From JAODBQ01 sp047602055 (GTDB lineage Bacteria; Actinomycetota; Acidimicrobiia; Acidimicrobiales; Ilumatobacteraceae), in NCBI GenBank assembly GCA_047602055.1, contig JASGIG010000001.1:248001-312000 (forward strand): a DNA stretch of 64,000 nucleotides, given 5' to 3'. The first letter of the stretch is position 1. Each line of letters begins with the position of its first letter. Below the pieces are notes generated by a model. It ran no database searches. It was given only the letters and a program-made list of their open reading frames with translations, and was not told where the DNA came from. The position numbers and the translations under genes were made by a program. Below, in pieces: positions 42,860 to 51,124 of this stretch.

Positions 42860-43776
42860 CAGAAGTACCCCTCTCGCTTGCGGTCCTCCATGGCGGACTC
42901 GCTGAACGTGTCGTCGGCCCGGGTGGCGCCGCGCTCGGTGATCCGAGCGGTGGCCACCTCGGCGATGACCTGGTCGATGGTGGTGGCGTCGGAGCGCACG
43001 GCCCCGGTGCAGCTGGCGTCGCCGACGGTGCGGTAGCGCACGGTCTCCTCGAACGCCTCCTCGCCGGGCTCGAGCTGAACCGGCCCGCCGACCGACAGGA
43101 GCATCCCGTCACGGGGGACGACCGTGCGCCGGTGGGAGAAGTAGATGCTCGGCAGCGGGATGTCCTCGGCCTTGACGAACTGCCAGATGTCGAGCTCGGT
43201 CCAGTTGCTCAGCGGGAACGCCCGCAGGTGCTCGCCCTTGCGGATCCGGGCGTTGAGCAGGTCCCACGGCTCGGGGCGCTGCGCCCGCGGATCCCAGCGG
43301 CCGAAGCGGTCCCGGAACGACAGGATCCGCTCCTTGGCACGGGCCTTGTCCTCGTCTCGGCGGCCACCGCCGAACGCGGCGTCGAAGCCGTGCTCGGCGA
43401 TCGCATCGAGCAGGGTGACGCTCTGCAGGCGGTTGCGGCTGGCCCGCGGCCCCTCGTCCTCGACCACCCGGCCGGCGTCGATCGACGCCTGGACGCTGGC
43501 GACGACGAGCCGGGCGCCGACGCGCTCGACGAACTCGTCGCGGTACTCGATGACCTCGGGGAAGTTGTGGCCGGTGTCGACGTGCATCACCGGGAACGGC
43601 AGGCGGGCAGGGGCGAAGGCGAGCACGGCGAGGTGCAGCAGCACCGCGGAGTCCTTGCCGCCGCTGAACAGCAGCACCGGGTTCTCGCACTCGGTGGCGA
43701 CCTCACGGATGATCGTGACGGCCTCGTCGGCGAGGTCTTCGAGGTGGCGGCCCTGGGAGATGTCCATCGTGCTCAT
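42859..43776 (-). CDS. cysD: Sulfate adenylyltransferase subunit 2
   Basis: About 305 residues. Catalytic PP-loop subunit of ATP sulfurylase: LLFSGGKDSAVLLHLA carries the SGGKDS motif, and FGGGRRDEDKARAKERI is the conserved downstream substrate region. ATG 43776 (MSTMDIS) is chosen; the upstream frame is not protein-like. Coupled to cysN by an ATGA overlap, and about 97 bases downstream of cysH. Confidence 0.95.
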   Translation of the reverse strand: MSTMDISQGRHLEDLADEAVTIIREVATECENPVLLFSGGKDSAVLLHLAVLAFAPARLPFPVMHVDTGHNFPEVIEYRDEFVERVGARLVVASVQASIDAGRVVEDEGPRASRNRLQSVTLLDAIAEHGFDAAFGGGRRDEDKARAKERILSFRDRFGRWDPRAQRPEPWDLLNARIRKGEHLRAFPLSNWTELDIWQFVKAEDIPLPSIYFSHRRTVVPRDGMLLSVGGPVQLEPGEEAFEETVRYRTVGDASCTGAVRSDATTIDQVIAEVATARITERGATRADDTFSESAMEDRKREGYF

Positions 43777-43872
43777 CGGCGCACCATCAGCGCCTGGCCT
43801 CCGTCGCAGCTCGGGGTGCGCCAATGAGCGAAACGCACCGTGACATTGATTCGCTCGCCGCGCTCGCTCATA

Positions 43873-44535
43873 TCAGGTGTGCAGCCCGCACTCGGTCTTG
43901 TTCGAGCCGGACCAGCGGCCGGCTCGCTTGTCCTCGCCGGGAGCCACGGGACGGGTGCACGGCCAGCAGCCGATCGACGGGTAGCCCCGCTCGGTCAGCG
44001 GGTTCGGCGGCAGGTCGTTGAGCTGCGCGTACAGGGCCATGTCGTCGTCGGTCCAGGTGGCCAGCGGGTTGATCTTGGCGATGTTGCGGCCGACGTCGTA
44101 GGTGACGACCGGGGCGTCGGCCCGGGTCGGCCCGTCGACGCGGCGCACGCCGGTGACCCACGCGGCCTTGCCGGCCATCGAGCGCTGCAGCGGCTCGACC
44201 TTGCGGATGTGGCAGCACGCCCCGGTGTCGGTCTGCCACAGGTTATCGGGGACGACGTCGGGCTGCGGGCGCACGACGCGCAGGTTGAGGCCGAAGCGCT
44301 TGCGCAGCTCCTCGACGTACCACAGCGTCTCGGCGAACAGGTACTGGGTGTCGAGCAGGACGATGTCGGCCTGCGGGTTCGCGTGGTGGGCCAGGTGGGC
44401 GAGGACGGCGTCCTCGAAGCTCACCGTGACGACCACGTTCTCGACGCCGTACGTGTCGAACGCCCAGCACAACACGTCGACCGGGTGCATCGTCTCGACG
44501 TCGGCGGGAGCGCTGAGCCCGTGGAGCACGTTCAC
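43873..44535 (-). CDS. cysH: Adenylyl-sulfate (APS) reductase
   Basis: 220 residues. Reduces APS to sulfite using thioredoxin. The pairs of cysteines that bind a 4Fe-4S cluster, TGACCHIRK and GCWPCTRP, show the APS rather than PAPS type, and the C-terminal ECGLHT carries the catalytic Cys. GTG 44535 is the likely start; a later Met is possible. A repeat-rich leader lies upstream (44621-44699). Together with cysDN this makes the assimilatory route from sulfate to sulfite. Confidence 0.93.
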   Translation of the reverse strand: MNVLHGLSAPADVETMHPVDVLCWAFDTYGVENVVVTVSFEDAVLAHLAHHANPQADIVLLDTQYLFAETLWYVEELRKRFGLNLRVVRPQPDVVPDNLWQTDTGACCHIRKVEPLQRSMAGKAAWVTGVRRVDGPTRADAPVVTYDVGRNIAKINPLATWTDDDMALYAQLNDLPPNPLTERGYPSIGCWPCTRPVAPGEDKRAGRWSGSNKTECGLHT

Positions 44536-44620
44536 GACCGGCGAGCCTACTCCGATTCCCGACCTGTCCGATCAAGTAGATCGGCACGGTCGGTTTCGTC
44601 GGCTCGCTCGTCCCGGGGAT

Positions 44621-44699
44621 CCGAGTCGCGCACGCCGGTCCGAGTCCCTGACGCTGGACCGTCCTGCACCAGCGACTCGGACCAGCACGTGGGACTCGG
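44621..44699. promoter_or_regulatory. Interleaved inverted repeats in the cysH / sirohaem divergent promoter
   Basis: A = CCGAGTCGC (44621-44629), B = CCGAGTCCC (44640-44648), A' = GCGACTCGG (44672-44680), B' = GGGACTCGG (44691-44699). A pairs perfectly with A', and B with B', in the order A-B-A'-B', which is a pseudoknot or switch topology. B with its flank (GGTCCGAGTC) can also pair perfectly over 10 bp with GACTCGGACC around A'. This could be DNA operator sites or an RNA leader. Confidence 0.55.
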
Positions 44700-44726
44700 T
44701 CGACGGGCAATTCGTATGCTCCGGCG

Positions 44727-45284
44727 ATGGCGTTCGGGTACCCGGTGATGCTCGACCTGACCGGCGCCGACGTACTCGTCGTCGGCGGCGGGGCAGTCGC
44801 CGCCCGCAAGGTGCCCGGCCTGGTCGGGGCGGGGGCGATCGTCACGGTGGTGGCACCGACGGTTCGTGACGGCATCGGCGCCCAACGCGTCGAGCGGCGC
44901 CCGTTCGAGCCAGGTGACGTCGCCGGACGGACGCTCGTGTTCACGTGCACCGATGTTCCGGCGGTCAACGCCGCCGTCGCCGTCGCCTGCCGAGCAGCGG
45001 GCGTGTGGGTCAACTCGGCCGACGACCCGGCGAACTGCACGTTCGCGCTGCCCGCCGTCGCCCGCGCCGGTCGGGTCGTCGTCGCCGTCGGCAGCGGCGG
45101 AGCCAGCCCGGCGCTCGCCCAGCACGTCCGCGACCGGGTCGCCGCCGAGATCCTCGACGAGCGCATCGCCGCCGCCGCCGAGGTGCTCGCCGCCGAGCGC
45201 GACGCCATCCACGCCGCCGGCGGCTCCACCGAGGGCGTCGACTGGCGTGCCCGCCTCGTCGCCCTCCTGCGCGGCGACCCCTGA
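44727..45284 (+). CDS. Precorrin-2 dehydrogenase / sirohydrochlorin ferrochelatase-like (Met8/CysG N-terminal type)
   Basis: 185 residues. Oxidises precorrin-2 to sirohydrochlorin with NAD; related proteins also insert iron. The Rossmann motif is VLVVGGGAVAARKVPGLVGAGA (GGGxVA), and VWVNSADDPANCTFALPAV is the conserved active-site stretch, with an Asp expected to act as base. It is divergent from the cysHDN-cobA row and completes sirohaem supply with cobA. Family A hairpins begin at its stop codon. Confidence 0.9.
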   Translation: MAFGYPVMLDLTGADVLVVGGGAVAARKVPGLVGAGAIVTVVAPTVRDGIGAQRVERRPFEPGDVAGRTLVFTCTDVPAVNAAVAVACRAAGVWVNSADDPANCTFALPAVARAGRVVVAVGSGGASPALAQHVRDRVAAEILDERIAAAAEVLAAERDAIHAAGGSTEGVDWRARLVALLRGDP

Positions 45285-45388
45285 GCGATTCGAGATTCGC
45301 CGCCCCGGTGCGCACATCTCGAATCGCACGACGACCCGGCTGCGGCGCGATGTGAGATGTGCGCCGCCGGTGCGCACATCTCGAATCG
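45285..45388. repeat. Dispersed hairpin repeat family A, two copies (one hybrid)
   Basis: 45285-45326 has a 12-bp stem GCGATTCGAGAT. 45347-45388 has a left arm of the GATGTGAGATGTGCGC type and a right arm of the GCGCACATCTCGAATC type, so its outer part is mismatched: it is a hybrid of the two hairpin types seen at 23386-23490. Located between the precorrin-2 dehydrogenase and valS. Confidence 0.85.
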
Positions 45389-45430
45389 GACGGGCAGAGG
45401 GATGACGTCGGCTCGTAGCCTGGGACGGTC

Positions 45431-48067
45431 ATGAGCAGCACCGACGCCACCACGCCGCACGTCCCCGACAAGCCGACGCTCGACGGCCTCGACGTGCGCT
45501 GGGGCGAGCACTGGCAGGCCGACGGCACGTATGCGTTCGACCGCAACACCGACCGTGACGCCGTCTTCTCGATCGACACCCCGCCGCCCACCGTCAGCGG
45601 CTCGCTGCACGTCGGCCACGTGTTCAGCTACACCCACACCGACACCGTCGCCCGCTTCCAGCGGATGCGCGGCCGCAACGTCTTCTACCCGATCGGCTGG
45701 GACGACAACGGCCTGGCCACCGAGCGCCGCGTCCAGAACTTCTTCGGCGTGCGCTGCGACCCGTCGCTGCCGTTCGACCCGGCCTTCGAGCCGCCGGCCA
45801 AGCCCGACCCGAAGAACCAGGTGCCGGTCAGCCGGCCGAACTTCGTCGAGCTGTGCAAGCGGCTGGTCGCCGACGACGAGGTGGCCTTCGAGGAGCTGTT
45901 CCGCCGCCTCGGCCTGTCCGTCGATTGGGACTACCTCTACACGACGATCGGCGACGAGACCATCCGCACCAGCCAGGCGGCGTTCCTGCGCAACCTGGCC
46001 CGCGGCGAGGCCTATCAGCACGAGGCGCCGACGCTGTGGGACGTCGACTTCCGCACTGCCGTCGCCCAGGCCGAGCTGGTCGACAAGGAGCTGCCCGGCG
46101 CGTACCACAAGATCGCCTTTGCCAGAGTCACAGGCAGCGAGGGAAGCGCCAGCGACGAGCCGCACGGAGGGAGCGGCGAAAGCGAGCGCAGCGAGCGGAC
46201 GCCAGTCCCGTCGATCGTGATCGACACGACCCGGCCGGAGCTGATCGCCAGCTGCTGCGCGCTCGTCGCCCACCCCGACGACGCCCGCTACCAGCCGTTG
46301 TTCGGGACGACCGTCGTCACCCCGCTGTACGGCGTGGAGGTCCCCGTCGTCGCCCACGAGCTGGCCGAGCCCGACAAGGGCACCGGCATCGCCATGATCT
46401 GCACGTTCGGCGACGTCACCGACGTCACCTGGTGGCGCGAGCTGGACCTGCCGACACGCACCCTCATCGGCCGCGACGGACGGTTCTCCACCGCCGAACC
46501 GGCATGGATCCCCGCCGCCGGCCAACAGCCGTACGCGGCGATCGCCGGCAAGACCGCAAAGCAGGCCCAGGCGATCGTCGTCGAGCAGCTGCGCGAGTCC
46601 GGCGCGCTGCAGGGCGAGCCACGCCCGATCCAGCACCCCGTCAAGTTCTACGAGAAGGGCGACCGCCCGCTGGAGATCGTCGCCAGCCGGCAGTGGTACA
46701 TCCGCAACGGCGGCCGCTCCGCCGAGTTGCGGGCCACGTTCCTCCGGCTGGGCGAGGAGCTGCGCTTCCACCCGGACCACATGCGCCACCGCTACAGCAA
46801 CTGGGTCGAGGGTCTGAACGGCGACTGGCTGATCAGCCGCCAGCGGTTCTTCGGCGTGCCGTTCCCGGTGTGGTATCCCGTCGACGCCGACGGCGAGCCG
46901 GTCTACGACCAGCCGATCCTGCCCGACGAGGCGGCGCTGCCGATCGACCCGAGCACCGACGTTCCCGCCGGCTACACGGCCGAGCAGCGCAACCAGCCCG
47001 GCGGCTTCGCCGGCGACGGCGACGTCATGGACACGTGGGCGACGTCGTCGCTCACCCCGCAGGTCGCCGGGCGCTGGCTCGACGACCCGGGCCTGTTCGC
47101 CCGCGTCTTCCCGATGGACGTCCGGCCGCAGGCCCACGACATCATCCGCACCTGGCTGTTCGCCACCGTCGTGCGCGCCCACTACGAGCACGGCTCGCTG
47201 CCGTGGTTCAACGCGGCGATCAGCGGCTGGATCCTCGACCCGGACCGCAAGAAGATGTCCAAGAGCGTCGGCAACGTCGTCACCCCGCTGCCGCTGATCG
47301 ACCAGTACGGCGCCGACGCCGTGCGCTACTGGGGGGCCTGCGCCCGCCCCGGGGTCGACACCGCGTTCGACGAGGGGCAGATGAAGATCGGCCGCAAGCT
47401 GGCCAACAAGTTGCTCAACGCGTCGAAGTTCGTGCTCGCCGCCGGCGCCGCGCCCGACGGAGCGACACCGACTGCGGCCGTCGACCTGGCGATGCTGGCC
47501 CGCCTCGACGAGGTCGTCGACGAGGCCACGCGCGCGTTCGACGAGTACGACTACGCCCGCGCCCTGGAGCGCACCGAGGGCTTCTTCTGGTGGTTCTGCG
47601 ACGACTACGTCGAGCTGGTCAAGGGCCGCGGCTACGGCAGCCAGGGTGACGCCGCCGCAGCCAGCGCCCGCGCCGGGCTGCGCCTGGCGCTCGGCACGCT
47701 GCACCGCCTGTTCGCCCCGTTCCTGCCGTTCGTCACCGAGGAGGTCTGGTCGTGGTGGCAGGCCGGCTCGGTCCACCGCGCGGCCTGGCCCGCACCGGCT
47801 CTGCTCAGTGGTGACGCCGGCCTGCTGGAGCCGGTCTCGGCGATCCTGTCGACGATCCGCCGCGCCAAGACCGACGCCAAGGTCAGCCAGCGCGCCGCGG
47901 TCGAGCGCGTCGACGTCGGCGGCCCACCGGCGGTCCTGGACGCCCTGGCAGCGGCCGAATCCGACCTGCGCGACGCCGGTTCGGTCGCGTCGTTCACCAC
48001 GACCGCCGCCGAGCAGCTGACGTGCGTCGTCGTGCTCGCGATGGCCGACGGGGATGCCCCTGCCTAG
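45431..48067 (+). CDS. valS: Valyl-tRNA synthetase
   Basis: 878 residues, class I synthetase charging tRNA-Val and editing mis-made Thr-tRNA. HIGH motif PTVSGSLHVGHV, KMSKS motif RKKMSKSVGN, and the editing (CP1) domain from about residue 190 to 390. Within CP1 about 25 residues (GSEGSASDEPHGGSGESERS then ERTP) interrupt the usual sequence between IAFARV and IVIDTTRPELI; they look like an in-frame insertion of repetitive DNA. The C-terminal anticodon domain is present, but the terminal coiled coil is short. Confidence 0.94.
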   Translation: MSSTDATTPHVPDKPTLDGLDVRWGEHWQADGTYAFDRNTDRDAVFSIDTPPPTVSGSLHVGHVFSYTHTDTVARFQRMRGRNVFYPIGWDDNGLATERRVQNFFGVRCDPSLPFDPAFEPPAKPDPKNQVPVSRPNFVELCKRLVADDEVAFEELFRRLGLSVDWDYLYTTIGDETIRTSQAAFLRNLARGEAYQHEAPTLWDVDFRTAVAQAELVDKELPGAYHKIAFARVTGSEGSASDEPHGGSGESERSERTPVPSIVIDTTRPELIASCCALVAHPDDARYQPLFGTTVVTPLYGVEVPVVAHELAEPDKGTGIAMICTFGDVTDVTWWRELDLPTRTLIGRDGRFSTAEPAWIPAAGQQPYAAIAGKTAKQAQAIVVEQLRESGALQGEPRPIQHPVKFYEKGDRPLEIVASRQWYIRNGGRSAELRATFLRLGEELRFHPDHMRHRYSNWVEGLNGDWLISRQRFFGVPFPVWYPVDADGEPVYDQPILPDEAALPIDPSTDVPAGYTAEQRNQPGGFAGDGDVMDTWATSSLTPQVAGRWLDDPGLFARVFPMDVRPQAHDIIRTWLFATVVRAHYEHGSLPWFNAAISGWILDPDRKKMSKSVGNVVTPLPLIDQYGADAVRYWGACARPGVDTAFDEGQMKIGRKLANKLLNASKFVLAAGAAPDGATPTAAVDLAMLARLDEVVDEATRAFDEYDYARALERTEGFFWWFCDDYVELVKGRGYGSQGDAAAASARAGLRLALGTLHRLFAPFLPFVTEEVWSWWQAGSVHRAAWPAPALLSGDAGLLEPVSAILSTIRRAKTDAKVSQRAAVERVDVGGPPAVLDALAAAESDLRDAGSVASFTTTAAEQLTCVVVLAMADGDAPA
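46126..46203 (+). repeat. In-frame repetitive insertion in the valS editing domain
   Basis: AGCGAGGGAAGCGCC through GAAAGCGAGCGCAGCGAGCG is rich in AGCGAG direct repeats and encodes a Ser/Glu/Gly stretch absent from typical ValS. The base character matches intergenic repeat DNA more than the neighbouring codons. Confidence 0.55.
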
Positions 48068-48692
48068 ACTCCGCCACCGTATGTGGCGGCGGGTCGTAGC
48101 TCTGTGTGCGCTGATCGCGATGGCGACCGGCTTCATCGTCGCGACGGCGCACGCCGATTCGCTCGACGACATCAGCCAGTCGGCGGTGATGAGCGATGAC
48201 GGCGGTGACGCCACCCGTGGCGGCAGCTGGCAGGAGACGCCGACGCTGCCGGCGCCGACGACGACGGCGCCGCTCGGCGACCGCACCGAGATCCCGGCCA
48301 ACTCCGGGTCCGGGCGGCGGGTGATCTACGCGAAGCGCGCCCAGCGCGTCTGGCAGGTCAACGCCGACGGTTCGGTCGCCCGCACCTACCGTGTCTCCGG
48401 GCGGCTGGACCAGCCGAACCCGGGCACGTACGCGGTGTGGTCGCGCTCGTCGTACACATGCTCGATCGGCAACAGCGCGACGTGCATGCGTTGGATGGTC
48501 CGCTTCGCCCACGGCCCCGAGGGCGACAACATCGGCTTCCACGAGATCCCGCGCAACAACGGCCGCCCGCTGCAGAGCGACGCCCAGCTCGGAACGCCGC
48601 TGTCGCACGGCTGCGTCCGCCAGAGCACGGCCGACGCCCAGGCGATGTGGGCCTTCGCCGGCATCGGTACCGTGGTGGTCGTCGTCGCCTGA
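48054..48692 (+). CDS. L,D-transpeptidase (YkuD family)
   Basis: 212 residues. A signal peptide or anchor (RRVVALCALIAMATGFIVATAHA) is followed by a Thr/Pro linker and the YkuD domain, which makes 3-3 cross-links in peptidoglycan. The catalytic motif HGxxxxxxxxxSHGCVR is visible as FHEIPRNNG...LSHGCVRQSTADAQ, with Cys as nucleophile. ATG 48054 overlaps the valS 3' end by 14 bases in another frame. Confidence 0.9.
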   Translation: MPLPRLRHRMWRRVVALCALIAMATGFIVATAHADSLDDISQSAVMSDDGGDATRGGSWQETPTLPAPTTTAPLGDRTEIPANSGSGRRVIYAKRAQRVWQVNADGSVARTYRVSGRLDQPNPGTYAVWSRSSYTCSIGNSATCMRWMVRFAHGPEGDNIGFHEIPRNNGRPLQSDAQLGTPLSHGCVRQSTADAQAMWAFAGIGTVVVVVA

Positions 48693-48705
48693 CGCGCGCC
48701 GGCGG

Positions 48706-49530
48706 CTACCCCGCTCGGCGATGCCGGGCGACGAGCGCGCCGGTGTCCTTGGACACCGTGAACACGCCGTCCGGCGACCGCTCGGCGATCAGCTCGCGCA
48801 GCCGGGCGAGCTGGCCGGGGGTCGCCTCGCTCGCGGGTGGGGTCGACGTGACGAACGCGAGCAGATCGTCGGCGTCGGTGACCAGCAGCGTGTCGTCGTA
48901 GCGCATCCAGCGCACATCGTCGAAGTGCTCGACGAGCACGGCGGCAGCAAACGGCGGCGCGAACCGCTCGTTGACGCGGTACCGGGCGGACTCGCCGAAC
49001 ACGTCGGTGCGCAACCGCTGGATCTCGGCGAGGTGGCCGGGGCCGTTGGTCATCACGGCCACCACCCCGTCGGGACGCACCACCCGCGCCAGCTCGGCGA
49101 CGGCCAGCTGCGGCTCGGGCACGTGATAGAGCGCGTACGTCGACACGACCAGGTCGAACGAGGCCACCTCGAACGGCAGCGTTCGCGCGTCGCCGACCCG
49201 GCCGTCGACGCGTGCAAAACAGCCGGTGCGGGTTGCCCGCTCGACCGCCTCGGCGACCATCCCGGCCGACAGATCCAGCAACGTCAGCTCGATCCCCGAC
49301 GGCGCCGTCGCCGCGACGGGCTCCCACAAGCACCCGGCACCGCAGCCGACGTCGAGCACCCGCCCGCCCGCAGGCCAGTCGGTCAGTCCGGCGAACCAGT
49401 CGAAACCCGCCTGCGGCGCCGTGCGATACGCGACGTGCAGGTTCGCCCGCTTGGCCAACTGCGTCGAGTCCCGGTACTGCACCTCGCGCAGGTAGGCGAC
49501 GTCCTGATCACGATCCCCCTTCGAGCTCAC
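48706..49530 (-). CDS. SAM-dependent methyltransferase
   Basis: 274 residues, class I fold: motif I RVLDVGCGAGCLWEPV, the acidic residue after strand 2 in LTLLDLSAGMV, motif II FDLVVSTYALYHVPEP, then ARVVRPDGVVAVMTNG. Resembles UbiE/COQ5-like or methyltransferase type 11 enzymes. Substrate not predictable. Convergent with the L,D-transpeptidase. Confidence 0.88.
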   Translation of the reverse strand: MSSKGDRDQDVAYLREVQYRDSTQLAKRANLHVAYRTAPQAGFDWFAGLTDWPAGGRVLDVGCGAGCLWEPVAATAPSGIELTLLDLSAGMVAEAVERATRTGCFARVDGRVGDARTLPFEVASFDLVVSTYALYHVPEPQLAVAELARVVRPDGVVAVMTNGPGHLAEIQRLRTDVFGESARYRVNERFAPPFAAAVLVEHFDDVRWMRYDDTLLVTDADDLLAFVTSTPPASEATPGQLARLRELIAERSPDGVFTVSKDTGALVARHRRAG

Positions 49531-49566
49531 CCGGCGAACCTAACGACCCGCGGCCACGACCTCCGG

Positions 49567-50373
49567 TCAGGTCGCCGGACCATCGCCAGTGGCCGAACGA
49601 TCCGATCCGTGAGCATCGGCTTCCCGTTCGAGCGCCGATGGACACCGGGCGGCGATGACGACGTAGTTCGGGATTCGAGTGAGGATCTCGTGCGAGGGCG
49701 ACTGCTCGGGTCGCAGTCGGGGTTCGGCCATCTCGACGATCGAGCAGCCCAGCCGAATGGTCTCGTTCACGTAGGTCGACAGGGTCCGATGGAAGCTCGG
49801 CGCGTGCCCGATCGTCTGCTCGTGCTCGTTGAGGTAGTCGCGAACCTCGACGACGCCGCGCCGGATCCAGATGTCCGGCTGTCCGGGCGTCCAGATCGGG
49901 TGGTGCAGCGAGTAGACGAACAGGCCACCCGGCTTGAGCGCGGCAACGCAGTTGCCCATCGCCGGCCGCCAATCGGCGATGTCGAGGAGCACCATGTTGG
50001 CGACCACGGCGTCGAATGACCCGCCCAGCTCCCCTGGCACGGACAGGTCCCGCTGCACGAACGCGATGCCTTGACGCCGTTCCTTTTCGACGCCCACCGC
50101 GTACCGCAGCGGGACCTCCGCGGGCTCGATGCCGACGACACGGGCGCCTCGATCGGCGAGCAGCCGGCTGAGGTAACCATGGCCACAGCCGGCGTCGAGG
50201 ATCGACCTACCGGACACGTCACCGAGCATCCGGAAGATCGTCGGGTTCAACAACGCTCGGCGACCGAAGTCGCCTTCCGCGCCGAGCGAGGCGTAGTGGG
50301 CGGCGCTCAGCCGGCTGTACGCGTCGATCGTGTCGGCGTTGCCCGGGCTGACCTCCATCGGACCAGTCTTCAC
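49567..50373 (-). CDS. SAM-dependent methyltransferase
   Basis: Up to 268 residues, class I fold: SILDAGCGHGYLSRLLADRG (motif I), VVGIEPAEV (acidic loop), FDAVVANMVLLDIADW (motif II) and ALKPGGLFVYSLHHPIW. GTG 50373 overlaps the upstream acetyltransferase stop; ATG 50358 is an alternative. The two are translationally coupled and may modify the same small molecule, but that is inference. Confidence 0.87.
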   Translation of the reverse strand: MKTGPMEVSPGNADTIDAYSRLSAAHYASLGAEGDFGRRALLNPTIFRMLGDVSGRSILDAGCGHGYLSRLLADRGARVVGIEPAEVPLRYAVGVEKERRQGIAFVQRDLSVPGELGGSFDAVVANMVLLDIADWRPAMGNCVAALKPGGLFVYSLHHPIWTPGQPDIWIRRGVVEVRDYLNEHEQTIGHAPSFHRTLSTYVNETIRLGCSIVEMAEPRLRPEQSPSHEILTRIPNYVVIAARCPSALEREADAHGSDRSATGDGPAT

Positions 50374-50843
50374 CGAGTCGGCAGGACGTACTCGAGCAGC
50401 ACCGGATACGGCGGGAAGCCGCTGCGACTGCTTGCGCCGGTGGGCTGCCAGCCGTGCTTGGCGTAGAAGCGCCGCGCCCGGCCGTTGTCGGCGAACACTC
50501 GCAGCATCGGCGGCTCAGCTTCGGCGCGCAGCCGGTCAACGACGACGTCGAGGAGCTCGCTCGCCACGCCTTGGCCCCACGTCTCGATCGCCGTGCCGAA
50601 GTGGAGCAGCTCGCGCCCGGTCGTCGCGGCAAAGCCGACCTGCCGCTCACCGGTGTCATCGGTGGCCACGAAGCAGTCGATCGCCGGATCCTCGATCTCG
50701 CCGCGCCACCGGTCGACGATCGAGTCGCGCGGGAACGGGTACAGCTCCTGGGGAAAGACCTCGGCCATGCCGACGACCGCACCCGCCTCCTGCACCTCGA
50801 TCAGCGCCGGCAGATCCTCCACGGTCATCGGGCGCACGATCAT
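50370..50843 (-). CDS. GNAT-family N-acetyltransferase
   Basis: 157 residues. Starts MIVRPMTVEDLPALIEVQEAG, the typical GNAT opening. The acetyl-CoA loop is WGQGVASELLDVVVDRL (QGxA variant), and MLRVFADNGRARRFYAKHGW is motif B. Overlaps the following methyltransferase start by four bases. Substrate unknown. Confidence 0.87.
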   Translation of the reverse strand: MIVRPMTVEDLPALIEVQEAGAVVGMAEVFPQELYPFPRDSIVDRWRGEIEDPAIDCFVATDDTGERQVGFAATTGRELLHFGTAIETWGQGVASELLDVVVDRLRAEAEPPMLRVFADNGRARRFYAKHGWQPTGASSRSGFPPYPVLLEYVLPTR

Positions 50844-50886
50844 CCGGCCACGATCGCACAGGTCGATCGGACGCTGTCGACGTTCG

Positions 50887-51120
50887 TCATGTCGCTCCGA
50901 GGGTCAGCCCGAGGAGCTCGTCGATGACATCCTCGCCGGCGTCGATCTGCCAGCCGTACAGCTCCAGCCAGCCGGGTGGGACCGGATCCGGCGGATCACG
51001 CACCACCTCGCCGGTCCGGCGATCGACCCACCGGTTGTAGCCGTCCCCATCGGCGTCGATCGCGTCATGGGCCAGGTCGCGCAGGGCCGCGCACACGGAG
51101 GACTTGCCCGAACCCGCACC
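50887..51120 (-). pseudogene. Truncated P-loop kinase-like gene
   Basis: Downstream of the mscS stop the frame reads GAGSGKSSVCAALRDLAHDA and IDADGDGYNRWVDRRTGEVV, like the start of a small nucleotide-kinase-type protein with a Walker A loop. The initial strand before the P-loop is missing from this frame: GTG ATC CAG, overlapping the mscS stop, would give a proper start but is out of frame. The C-terminus ends after about 75 residues, less than half the usual length. Confidence 0.45.
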
Positions 51121-51124
51121 TGGA

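Noticed and set aside
44243..48301. A 1352-codon open frame on the minus strand
   Set aside because: It is antisense to valS, the precorrin-2 dehydrogenase and cysH and has the low-complexity Arg/Gly/Val composition of G+C-rich shadow frames.
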